NCBI GenBank assembly: GCA_963575745.1
Contig: CAUYUJ010018719.1
Location: 1 to 64,000 of the forward strand
Length of the DNA stretch: 64,000 bases
Direction: 5' to 3'
Origin: Prorocentrum cordatum
Lineage: Eukaryota; Sar; Dinophyceae; Prorocentrales; Prorocentraceae
Part shown: positions 39,505-47,813 of the stretch, one piece after another
How the letters are laid out: every line of letters starts with the position of its first letter
How positions within the stretch are numbered: the first letter of the stretch is position 1
Notes under the pieces: generated by a model
Database searches by the model: none
What the model was told of the DNA's origin: nothing
What the model saw: only the letters and a program-made list of their open reading frames with translations
Made by a program: the position numbers and the translations under genes

Positions 39505-39779
39505 GATTTCTTTTGGGTGGTTTTGCAAATATTTGAAAGATATTTGACAATTCATTTTGAGAAAGCAGTTTTTACGCACCTGTAAAAGGTTATAAGATCC
39601 TCAGCGTCTTAATATGAGCTCTCTGGGCGCACTTTTACTACCGAAACACTTGGGGGAACCAACTTCGTTTCGACATTTTAAAAGATCAATGTTGAATTTT
39701 TCGAGAATTGCCTCCAAAGGCTCTCTCTTTCGACTCTCAGCTCTCTCACACGTGGGAAGAGCTCTACGAGGTTCCCGGC
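39505..39779 (+). repeat. Family A element 16 (type I), left part, split by LINE-C
   Basis: Starts within the body (gatttcttttgggtggttttg), type I, reaching GAGCTCTACGAGGTTCCCGGC at 39779, where LINE-C begins. Host sequence resumes at 41731 with cctaggttgacgg, so about five bases (ggtga) of the hairpin were lost. Confidence 0.72.
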
Positions 39780-39800
39780 TCAAGAAAATCTCGGCTCAAG
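39776..39800 (+). other. Spliced-leader relic, tandem
   Basis: CGGCTCAAG, then AAAAT, then CTCGGCTCAAG: the last 13 nt (39788-39800, ATCTCGGCTCAAG) equal, as I remember it, the 3' end of the Perkinsus spliced leader with both Y positions as C. The first block shares CCCGGC with the host hairpin. Tandem truncated leaders are a known mark of reverse-transcribed, re-trans-spliced mRNAs in dinoflagellates. The match is short, so chance is possible for one block but less so for two. Confidence 0.6.
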
Positions 39801-39865
39801 GCGCGTGACATTTGATCCCCTCTGCCTGGGTAACCTCCAGTGGGATCGAGTGCGCGTCAGGGAGT

Positions 39866-40035
39866 CACACGTTTGTCGCCTAGAGTGATATTGCACTGCC
39901 TTTCTTCTGACACGTTTGATCGCCTTGAGTGGTCTTCAATTGATTTGTTTCACACGTTTGTCGCCTAGAGTGATATTGCACTGCCATTCATTTGACACGT
40001 TTGATCGCCTTGAGTGGTCTTCAATTGATTTGTTT
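39866..40035 (+). repeat. 85-bp tandem duplication in the LINE-C 5' leader
   Basis: Units 39866-39950 and 39951-40035, each starting cacacgtttgtcgcctag and ending caattgatttgttt, differ at only a few bases. Tandem 5' repeats are common in LINE promoter regions (known for other LINEs); a promoter role here is inferred. Confidence 0.75.
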
Positions 40036-40073
40036 TGCTGGGGCTTCCGAGGCAGTCTCTGCAATCTTTCGCT

Positions 40074-41108
40074 ATGCCACACGTACGGAGTGCAAGTGCT
40101 CGCATCATGCGTCGGGCGCTGGCTGTTCAAAACGGATACTGTGTGCATTTACCTATTCGTTTGCCTCTGGATGGTTTGGTGCCACCTACGTGTCTCCCAC
40201 CACCAGGGCTGGAGCGGGCGACTGCCGATTTGGTTCTAGATTATCTCTTCTTGCGCGATCCACCTGTTGTTAAACGCAGTTTGGAGGAGGAGGCTGACAT
40301 TACGACTGTTTCGGAGAATCTTTCTTGCCGTATGCAGGCTTCTGAGTCGCTGGTTGATGTAGGTATTGGAGTGCAGGCTTCTGAATCGCTGGTTGATGTT
40401 GGAGTGCAGACGGTTGATACACGCTTGGCGGAGGAGGAGGTGGAGGCTACCGTTGCGACTATCTCGGAGACTCTTTCTTGTCGTTCCCTTGTTGACTCAG
40501 GAGTGCAGACGGATGATGCTTGCCTGAGTGTGCTACCCAAGGAGGAGGCGGCCGTTACGACACATTCTGAGATTTCTTGTGCGGATGTTGTGGACTTTCA
40601 TTGTGAAGTCGGCTGTCAGACAGAGATTGTCGCTGGGATGGAGAGAGGAGCTTCAGGGGTTCTTCTTGGGAAAGTGACTGTTGAGGCTGAGGAGGAGCTG
40701 GAGGCGCCCTCGAGAGCGGAGTTTTCTCCGAATGTGCAGGCTGATCCTGATAGCCACGCCTTGTCAGGAGCGTCCCAGGGGTGTCTGAATCGTCCCGTCA
40801 CGCTCAATGGGATATCGAATCCGGGTTCTGATGCGTTTGTCCGTGTCCGGATGGACGTCTCCAAGACTGTGCGTCAGTCGGAGGGGGAGTTCCAAGCTGT
40901 TCCTCCGGATTCCAAGCGTTCTGATGGAAAAGGGGATGTACGAGGGCACCGCAAAGGCAGAGGCAAAGGCCAACGATATCATAGCAGTGCCAAGCCTGCT
41001 AAGAGCTCTAAAGGCGCCAACATCGTGTTTGACGAAGTGTATAGGTTCGGTAGGACGTTGACGGACTGTGAACGAAGGTGTAAATCTCAGGTTCGGCCTC
41101 TGTGGTAG
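40074..41108 (+). CDS. LINE-C open reading frame, function unknown
   Basis: 344 residues from the first ATG at 40074 (the frame is open back to 40035 without another ATG). Visible features are a short basic N-terminus, PPPGLER near residue 50, a central acidic region with repeated SLVDVG/GVQT motifs (SESLVDVGIGVQ, SESLVDVGVQT, SLVDSGVQT), and a basic C-terminus with KGRGKGQ and a final RRCKSQVRPLW. It has no cysteine-knuckle or catalytic pattern. Position after the leader suggests an ORF1-like nucleic-acid-binding protein, but it has no clear similarity to the ORF1 of LINE-A or LINE-B. Codon use is ordinary and the frame is open, so it is either recent or still made. Confidence 0.55.
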   Translation: MPHVRSASARIMRRALAVQNGYCVHLPIRLPLDGLVPPTCLPPPGLERATADLVLDYLFLRDPPVVKRSLEEEADITTVSENLSCRMQASESLVDVGIGVQASESLVDVGVQTVDTRLAEEEVEATVATISETLSCRSLVDSGVQTDDACLSVLPKEEAAVTTHSEISCADVVDFHCEVGCQTEIVAGMERGASGVLLGKVTVEAEEELEAPSRAEFSPNVQADPDSHALSGASQGCLNRPVTLNGISNPGSDAFVRVRMDVSKTVRQSEGEFQAVPPDSKRSDGKGDVRGHRKGRGKGQRYHSSAKPAKSSKGANIVFDEVYRFGRTLTDCERRCKSQVRPLW

Positions 41109-41304
41109 TTATTCGTTTTTCTTCGTGTGCTTCCTTTCATTCCGAACTTATTGCATGTGTGTGCATGTTCAGTTCTTGGCCAGGTCTCCTGGCTCTCACG
41201 TCGTAACATTATCCTTGCCTTATCAAAGCCAGCTTTAATGGGGGTGTTTGTAGCCGCGGAAGTGCCTGTGGTGGGTGTGGATACTGATTGGTCTGCGGTA
41301 CTAA

Positions 41305-41469
41305 TATATCTTCTCGCAGACCGACATCATTTTCACGGATGTGTATCTTGAGGCTTGGTGTCTGCCACCAAGCGCCACTGTTACAGTTACGGAACTATCT
41401 GCGGCGGAGCGCGTATGCGATGTGCTCACACAGGTAGTGCAGACCTTCTTTGATCATTCGCAGGGATGA
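41305..41469 (+). pseudogene. LINE-C ORF2 remnant: C-terminal RNase H helix
   Basis: After an in-frame TAA (41302-41304) a 54-codon frame ends with PPSATVTVTELSAAERV and some 20 further residues, then TGA. It parallels PGATITECELSAAEAL at the end of LINE-B ORF2, including the Glu equivalent to E1315. Everything upstream (endonuclease, RT, most of RNase H) is missing, so this is a leftover 3' end. Confidence 0.55.
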
Positions 41470-41730
41470 GTCACACATTGTTTCTTCTTTATCTGTGTTC
41501 TTGTTTAATCCATCAGCCCCGCTGTTCACTGACTCATTCGTTTTATCTTTGTGTGCTTTGCGTTTGATTGTGTCATTGCGGCATGCGTTTCTCTTTATTC
41601 CTTCAGCTTCGCTGTGTGGTATAAGAGCTGTCTGCTTGCGTGATAAATAAGAGGCTCTGTTTCGCCTGATACTTTGTTGGACCTGGCCTTAGTGGCCAAG
41701 ACGGTCCCAGCAAAGACGCAAAAAAAAAGA
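41470..41730 (+). other. LINE-C 3' UTR and A-rich tail
   Basis: Pyrimidine-rich sequence with a small stem near the end (TGGCC ttagt GGCCA) and a terminal gcaaaaaaaaaga before the host hairpin. The 3' stem followed by an A run parallels LINE-B. No coding signal. Confidence 0.55.
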
Positions 41731-41783
41731 CCTAGGTTGACGGTTCACCGCCGGCGCCAGTTCCGGCGCGGGGTGGAGCTAGT
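41731..41783 (+). repeat. Family A element 16, right part, then M1 tail
   Basis: cctaggttgacggttcaccg ... GGCGCCAGT (to 41761) is the second half of the hairpin split by LINE-C. tccggcgcggggtggagc to AGT 41783 is the last 22 bp of an M1. Confidence 0.7.
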
Positions 41784-42121
41784 TGGTCGACCCGGCCAGA
41801 AAGGACAAAGTGATAACTTTTGGGTGGTTTTGCGATTTTTTGAAAGATATTTGACCATTTATTTTGAGAAAGCAGATTTTTCGCACCTGTAGACGACTAT
41901 AAGGGTCTCTACGTCTTAATATGAGCTCTCTAGATGCACTTTTTCAATCAAAACACTTGGCGAAACCAACTTTATGTCGACATCCAAAAAGACATGTTCT
42001 CTCTTTTTCGAGAAGTGCTTCCAGAAGCCCTCTCTTTTGATGCTGAGCACTCTTAGGCGTGTCAGGAGCTCTGCAAGGTTCCCGGCGGTGACCAGGTTGA
42101 CGGTTTACCGCCGGCGCCAGT
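41784..42121 (+). repeat. Family A element 17 (type I, no M1)
   Basis: TGGTCGACCCGGCCAG start, type I body (gcacctgtagacgactata), tail GGAGCTCTGCAAGGTTCC. The stem arms no longer match at one pair (GGTGACC with GGTTTACC). Ends GCGCCAGT at 42121. Confidence 0.72.
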
Positions 42122-42169
42122 AAAACCACGTAGGAGCTAGAGGATTTTCCGGCGCGGGGTGCAGCTAGT
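42122..42169 (+). repeat. Degenerate M1
   Basis: aaaaccacgtaggagctagag keeps only the second half of M1 (gagctagaggattttccgg) and ends GCAGCTAGT. Confidence 0.55.
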
Positions 42170-42477
42170 TGGCCAACCCGGCCCGGACGGACAATGTGGT
42201 GACCTGGGGTCGGTTTTTCGAAGATGGCGAGAGATTTTGAAATTCGTTTTGCAAATTTAAATTTTTATTCTATGCAGTAAATCATGGCGCTTTCGATGCT
42301 GCAATTTTCAGGACCCTAGCTGCATTGTTTCGATTAAAAGACTAGGGGGAACGACCATTGTGTACGACCGAAACAAAGATGTCTTTATGTTTGAAGCTAG
42401 CATGCAGAAGCTTTGTTCTGCTCTTATCTCGGAACCGACCTGGTCTATGCAGAGCTCTACAAGGGTTGGTTCCCAGT
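42170..42477 (+). repeat. Family A element 18 (type IV), hairpin deleted
   Basis: Type IV body as in 36251-36583 (gggtcggtttttcgaagatgg, gtttgaagctagcatgcag). The tail reads GAGCTCTACAAGGG and then jumps to TTGGTTCCCAGT: the stem and loop are deleted. It therefore also lacks the LINE landing site. Confidence 0.66.
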
Positions 42478-43466
42478 TCCGGGGCGCTGGAGAGCTAGTT
42501 GGCAAGAAAAGTCTCGACGGAACTTTTGATGACTTTTGGTCGGTTGAAAATTTTGTTTTCGAAATTCAACCATTCGTTAGAGCTCTAGTATTTTTTCCAG
42601 TGATATTCGATCTTATTCCCGCTCGCCATCTTGATCTTAGCTCGATCGGGTAACTTTTACTGCCAAAAAGCGCACGGGCGGGATCGGTAGTTTCGAGTCA
42701 TCTTGACACGCGCTGTCGGTTTTCTCAAGATAACTCGAGCTTCAGGACAGCTAGAGAGCTGGTGAGCACAGCTAATCTATTCAAAATGATGAGGCGCATT
42801 CGCCTGTTGAATCCAGAGGTCTGAGCTCGGTCTGCTAGCCGAGCTGAGTCCGCAAACCTATTCGTATTATTCGAGTCATCTTGACAGACGCTCTCGGTTT
42901 TCTGTAGTCAACTCGAGCTATATGACAGCTACAAAGCTGATGCGTACAGAATCTGATTCAGAATCATCAGTGGCCGTTGTCTGTTGAATCCAGAGCTCTG
43001 AACTCGGTCTGCTGCCCGATCTAGAATTGCGAAAGTATTCGTATTGTTCGAGTCATCTTGAGAGATGCTGTCGGTTTCCTGCACTCAACTCGGGCTGTGA
43101 GGGGGGCTGCAGGGCTGGTATTCACAGGAATCGATTCAGAGACGCGTCCGCGTGTTGCATGTAGAGGTCTGAACTTGGTCTGATACTCGAGCTAGGTATG
43201 CCAAACTATTCGCATTGTTCGAGTCATCCCGAGAGGTGCTGTCGATTCACGCACGTAACTCGGGCTGTAGGAGGGCTAGAGAGCTCGTATAGAAGACAAT
43301 CCAGAAGCATCGGGGGCGTTCGGCTGTTGCATCCGAGAGATTTGAAATTGCTTGGGCCGAAAAATTATTTTTTCAGTGTAATTTTTTTCGACATTATATG
43401 TTGTCAGGAAGCTCTACGAGTCCCCCGGCGGTAACAAAGGTTGACGGTTTACCGCCGGCGCCCAGT
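42478..43466 (+). repeat. Family B element 22 (M2 tail, leader, about four units)
   Basis: tccggggcgctggagagc to AGT 42499, leader TGGCAAGAAAAGTCTCGACG, units near 42697, 42872, 43048 and 43222, tail 43405-43466. Confidence 0.72.
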
Positions 43467-44443
43467 TCGGACGCACTGGCGGGCTAGTTGGCTCGAAAAA
43501 TCTCGACGGAACTTTTGGTGACTTTTTGCTCAGTTGAAACATTCGTTAGAGCTCTCGTATTTTTTCCCGTGATATCCGATCTTATTCCCGCGTCATCTTG
43601 GTCTCGGCTCGATCGGGTGATTACTATCGAAAAGCCTTGTGGCGGGATCGGCCGTTTCGAGTCATCTTGATACGCGCTGACGGTTTTCTGAACATAACTC
43701 GAGCTTTAGGACAGCTACAGAGCTGGTAAGCACAGCTAATCGATGTAGAATGATTAGGCGCGTTCGCCCCTTGAATCGAGAGGTATGAACTCGGTCTGTT
43801 AGCCGAGCTAGGTCCGCAAATCTATTCGTATTATTCGAGTCATCTTGACAGGAACTCTCGGTTTTCTGTACTTAATTCGAGCTGTAGGACAGCTGGAGAG
43901 CTGATATTTACAGAAACCGATTCAGAATCATCAGTTGCGTTTGTCTGTCGAATCCAGATCTCTGAACTCGGTCTGCTGTCCAATCTAGAATCGCAAAACT
44001 ACTCGTATTGGTCGAGTCATCTTGAGAAGTGCTCTCGATTTTCTTCACTCAACTCGCGCTGAGGGGGGCTACAGTGCTGGTGGTCACACAGGAATCGATT
44101 TGAAGACATCAGGCGCGTCCGCCTGTCGAATCGAGAGCTCGGAACTCGGTCTGCTGCCCGAATTAGGTCTGCGAAACTACTGTATTGTTCGAATCATCCT
44201 GAGAGGTGCTGTCGGTTTTCTGCACTTAACTCGGGCTGTAGGGGGGCTGCAGGGCTGGTAATGACAGGAGTCGATTCGCAGACATCAGACGCGTCCGCCT
44301 GTCGCATTCAGAGGTCAAAAAATATTCACTATTAGTCGGAATGTTCGTAGGTGCTGTCGGTTTTCTCAACTTAAGCCGAGCTAGGAAGCTCTACGAGTCT
44401 CCCGGCGGTAACCAAGGTTGACGGTTTACCGCCGGCGCCCAGT
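43467..44443 (+). repeat. Family B element 23 (M2 tail, four units)
   Basis: M2 tail tcggacgcactggcgggc to 43488. The leader has small deletions (cccgcgtcatcttggtctc, gtgattactatcg). Units near 43663, 43838, 44014 and 44190; tail 44382-44443. Confidence 0.72.
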
Positions 44444-44482
44444 CGATGAGCTAGAGGAATTCCGGCGCCGAATGGAGCTAGT
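44444..44482 (+). repeat. M1 right half
   Basis: cgatgagctagaggaattcc ... GGAGCTAGT: the last 39 bp of an M1, starting in its loop, with gccgaatgg in place of gcggggtgg. Confidence 0.6.
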
Positions 44483-45523
44483 GACTCGTAGAGCTTCCCT
44501 AAGCTAGTTGCTGGAAGCTTAAGAGTAATTCCGGCGTGCTCCAGAGCTAGTTGGCTCGACAAATCTCGACGGAACTTTTGCTGACTTTTGGTCAGTTGAA
44601 AATTTTGTTCCTAAGATTTAACAATTCGTTTGAGCTGTAGTATTTTTTCCCGTGATATTCGATCTTATTCCCGCTCGCCATCTTGGTCTCATCTCGATAG
44701 GGTGAATATTACTATCGAACAGCACTGTGGCGGGATCGGCTGTTTCGGGTCATCTTGACACGCGCTGACGGTTTTCTGAACATAACTCGAGCTATAGGAC
44801 AGCTACAGAGCTGGTAAGCACACCTAATCGATGTAGAATGATTAGGCGCGTTCGCCTGTTGAATCGAGAGGTATGAACTCGGTCTGTTAGCCAGGTCCGC
44901 AAACCTATTCGTTTTATTCGAGTCATCTTAAGAGGAACTCTCGGTTTTCTGTACTTAATTCGAGCTGTAGGACAGCTGGAGAGCTGATACTTACAGAAAC
45001 TGATTCAGAATCATCAGTTGCGTTTGTCTGTCGAATCCAGATCTCTGAACTCGGTCTGCTGCCCGATCTAGAATCGCGAAACTATTCGTATTGGTCGAGT
45101 TATCTTGAGAAGTGCTCTTGGTTTTCTTCACTCAACTCACGCTGAGGGGGGCTACAGTGCTGGTGGTCACAGGAATCGATTTGAAGACGTCGGGCGCGTC
45201 CGCCTGTCGAATCCAGAGCTCGGAACTCGGTCTGCTGCCCGAATCAGGTCTGCGAAACTATTGTATTGTTCGAGTCATTCTGAGAGGTGCTGTCGGTTTT
45301 CTGCACTTAACTCGGGCTGTAGGGGGGCTTCAGGGCTGGTAATGACAGGAGTCGATTCGCAGACATCAGACGCGTCCGTCTGTCGCATTCAGAGGTCAAA
45401 AATATTCACTATGAGTCGGAATATTGGTAGGTGCTGTCGGTTTTCTCAACTTTAGTCGAGCTAGGAAGCTCTACGAGTCTCCCGGCGGTAACTAAGGTTG
45501 ACGGTTTACCGCCGGCGCCCAGT
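44483..45523 (+). repeat. Family B element 24, with M2 (four units)
   Basis: M2 44483-44551 starts GACTCGTAGAGCTTCC and has the short loop ctaagctagttgct. Leader TGGCTCGACAAATCTCGACG, four units, tail 45462-45523. Units 3-4 closely resemble those of elements 23 and 25. Confidence 0.73.
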
Positions 45524-45558
45524 TGGTCGACCCGGCCAGAAAGGACAAAGTGGTAACT
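45524..45558 (+). repeat. Family A 5' fragment
   Basis: TGGTCGACCCGGCCAG through gtggtaact, the first 35 bp of family A, interrupted by an M2 after a T. Confidence 0.6.
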
Positions 45559-46604
45559 GACTCGTAGAGCTTCCCTAAGCTAGTTGCTGGAAGCTTAAGA
45601 GTAATTCCGGCGCGCTGGAGAGCTAGTTGGCAAGAAAATCTCGACGGAACTTTTGCTGATTTTTGGTCGGTTGAAAATTTTGTTCTCGAAATTCAACAAT
45701 TCGTTTGAGCTCTAGTATTTTTTCCCGTGATATTCGATCTTATTCCCGCTCGCCATCTTGATCTCAGCTCGATCGGGTGAATATTACTATCGAAAAGCAC
45801 TGTGGCGGGATCGGCCGTTTCGAGTCATCTTGATACGCGCTGACGGTTTTCTGAACATAACTCGAGCTTTAGGACAGCTACAGAGCTGGTAAGCACAGCT
45901 AATCGATGTAGAATGATTAGGGGCGTTCGCCTGTTGAATCCAGAGGTCTGAACTCGGTCTGTTAGCCGAGCTAGGTCTGGAAACCTATTCGTATTATTCG
46001 AGTCATCTTGACAGGAACTCTCGGTTTTCTGTACTCAACTCGAGCCGTAGGACAGCTACAGAGCTGATATTTACAGATACCGATTCAGAATCATCAGTTG
46101 CGTTCGTCTGTCGAGTCCAGAGCTCTGAACGCGGTCTGCTGCCCGATCTAGAATCGCGAAATTAATCGTATCGGTCGAGTCATCTTGAGAAGTGCTCTCG
46201 GTTTTCTGCACTCAACTCGTGCTGAGGGGGGCTACAGTGCTTGTTGTCACAGGAATCGATTTGAAGACATCAGGCGCGTCTGCCTGTCGAATCCAGAGCT
46301 CGGAACTCGGCCTGCTGCCCGAATCAGGTCTGAGAAACTACTGTATTGTTCCAGTCATCCTGAGAGGTGCTGTCGGTTTCCTGCACTTAACTCGGGCTAT
46401 AGGGGGGCTGCAGGGCTGGTAATGACAGGATTCGATTCGCAGACATCAGACGCGTCCGCCTGTCGCATTCAGAGGTCAAAAAATATTCACTATGAGTCGG
46501 AATGTTGGTAGGTGCTGTCGGTTTTCTCAACTCAAGTCGAGCTAGGAAGCTCTACGATTCTCCCGGCGGCAACCAAGGTTGATGGTTTACCGCCGGCGCC
46601 CAGT
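45559..46604 (+). repeat. Family B element 25, with M2 (four units)
   Basis: M2 45559-45627, leader, units with tgcgttcgtctgtcgagtcc, tail 46543-46604 with a changed inverted repeat (GCTCTACGATTCTCC) and loop (ggcaaccaaggttgatgg). Confidence 0.72.
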
Positions 46605-46838
46605 TTTGATTGGTTTTGCGCAAAATTGAAGGATGTTTGACAATTCATTTTGAGAAAGCAGATTTTTCGCACCTGTAGTGGGTTATGCCGCGTCCGCCAG
46701 TAAAATTTTCAGGCCCATAGGTGCAGTATTACTATCGAAACACTTGGAGGAACCGACGTTGGATAAAAACAGAAAAATGTGATTTTTCGAGTTTTTCGTT
46801 TCTCGCTCCAGAAGCTTTCTTCATGTGTTCCGACGATT
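46605..46838 (+). repeat. Family A element 19 (type III), left part, split by LINE-B
   Basis: Starts in the body (tttgattggttttgcgc), type III (gtgggttatgccgcgtccg), and runs to tgttccgacgatt at 46838. In the complete sister at 52184-52582 the next bases are gctttacaaggg and then the tail, so about 50 bp of host were lost at the LINE-B 5' junction. Confidence 0.68.
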
Positions 46839-46859
46839 ACTGACCGCAAGGTGACAGGC

Positions 46860-47789
46860 ATGGTTAACGATATGGCTACCATGCAACGACGGCAGGATAG
46901 TGCTGAACGACGAATGGCTGAAGGCCAGGCTCAGATGGATAAACGAATGACAGATCTTGAGAAGCAGGTCTTAGAGCTCAAGTCGCATACTGCTGCAGGT
47001 TCTGGGGCATCCACTGGTGCTACTTCTGCTGGCTTTGGGGGTGAGGCGACTTGGCCAAACGAGAGCAGGCGTCCATTCCGAGCCTTCAGTCCAGAGTGGA
47101 TCGATTTTCGTGGATGGGTGACTGACTGGAGGAATCCGATTCGACGGTCAGAGCAAATGATTTCAGATCGGGACGTGGGCATTCTCATTCACAACTTGAA
47201 GATGAGCCTCCCAGAGGATGACCGTGCGAAGATTGACGAGCTTGGTACGCTTCGTATGAATGGGAATCGTCCCAACTACGCAAACTTCCGCATCAAGTTT
47301 ACCACTGGTACTGAGTCAGACGTACTCTGGAGGTGCAAAAAGTTTTGGGAAGAAACTCTGATCCCGCCTGAGGATCGAACTGAGGAGCAAAGGTCTCTTG
47401 CCCGTCCGACGCCACATGATCTTTTCAAAGACATGGACAACAGACCGTGTGCGGCTGGAGGCTCCATTCGGATCAAGACACAGGCACCGCCATGGAAAGA
47501 GGACCACATCAATGCTGTTGGCAGATTCCATGGTGTGTGGCGCGATACGGTCATTGCGAGGAATCCTGAAACGACAATGAAGATCAAGGGAGTGCCTGGG
47601 AGTGGAAAGGGGGTCAGTGTGATGTGGACCATTCCCCCATGTCTCCGTACCAAAAGAAGCATGGAGCTGGCCAAGTGGAAACAGGATACGGGCACTTGGA
47701 CCGTTGATCAGACGGTCTGGAACGAAGTTGTCATGACGTACGGCATCGCCACGACCCACAAAGAAATGGAGGATGCACTCGGACAATGA
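46860..47789 (+). CDS. LINE-B ORF1 protein, probably 5' truncated
   Basis: 309 residues from the first ATG inside the element (46860). The frame continues upstream into host repeat sequence, so the true N-terminus is lost. Residues 1-45 (MQRRQDSAERRMAEGQAQMD and on) form a strongly charged heptad-like coiled coil. Next is a Gly/Ala/Ser linker, then a conserved C-terminal region with FSPEWIDFRGW, YANFRIKF, SIRIKTQAPPWKE. The same order of motifs is found in LINE-A ORF1. The role is presumed RNA binding and RNP assembly. It ends in UGA followed by GGG, eight codons before ORF2. Confidence 0.75.
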   Translation: MVNDMATMQRRQDSAERRMAEGQAQMDKRMTDLEKQVLELKSHTAAGSGASTGATSAGFGGEATWPNESRRPFRAFSPEWIDFRGWVTDWRNPIRRSEQMISDRDVGILIHNLKMSLPEDDRAKIDELGTLRMNGNRPNYANFRIKFTTGTESDVLWRCKKFWEETLIPPEDRTEEQRSLARPTPHDLFKDMDNRPCAAGGSIRIKTQAPPWKEDHINAVGRFHGVWRDTVIARNPETTMKIKGVPGSGKGVSVMWTIPPCLRTKRSMELAKWKQDTGTWTVDQTVWNEVVMTYGIATTHKEMEDALGQ

Positions 47790-47813
47790 GGGTGCTGCGA
47801 GAGATCCAAAAGC

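Larger units (their letters stand above)
39780..41730 (+). mobile_element. LINE-C: internally deleted retrotransposon copy with spliced-leader relic
   Basis: A roughly 1.95-kb insertion in the family A terminal hairpin. The 5' end has two CGGCTCAAG motifs (39776-39784 and 39792-39800). It then has a 165-bp leader with an 85-bp tandem duplication, one open frame (40074-41108), a short frame ending with an RNase H helix-A motif like the extreme C-terminus of LINE-B ORF2, and a 3' UTR of 260 bp ending in a run of nine A. No endonuclease or RT is present. I read it as the two ends of a third LINE family joined by a large deletion, reinserted from a trans-spliced transcript. A processed host transcript is the main alternative. 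Confidence 0.72.

Noticed and set aside
41127-41351. Separate small gene downstream of the LINE-C ORF
   Set aside because: Short frames without similarity or consistent phase. They overlap the ORF2 remnant and look like decayed or junction sequence.
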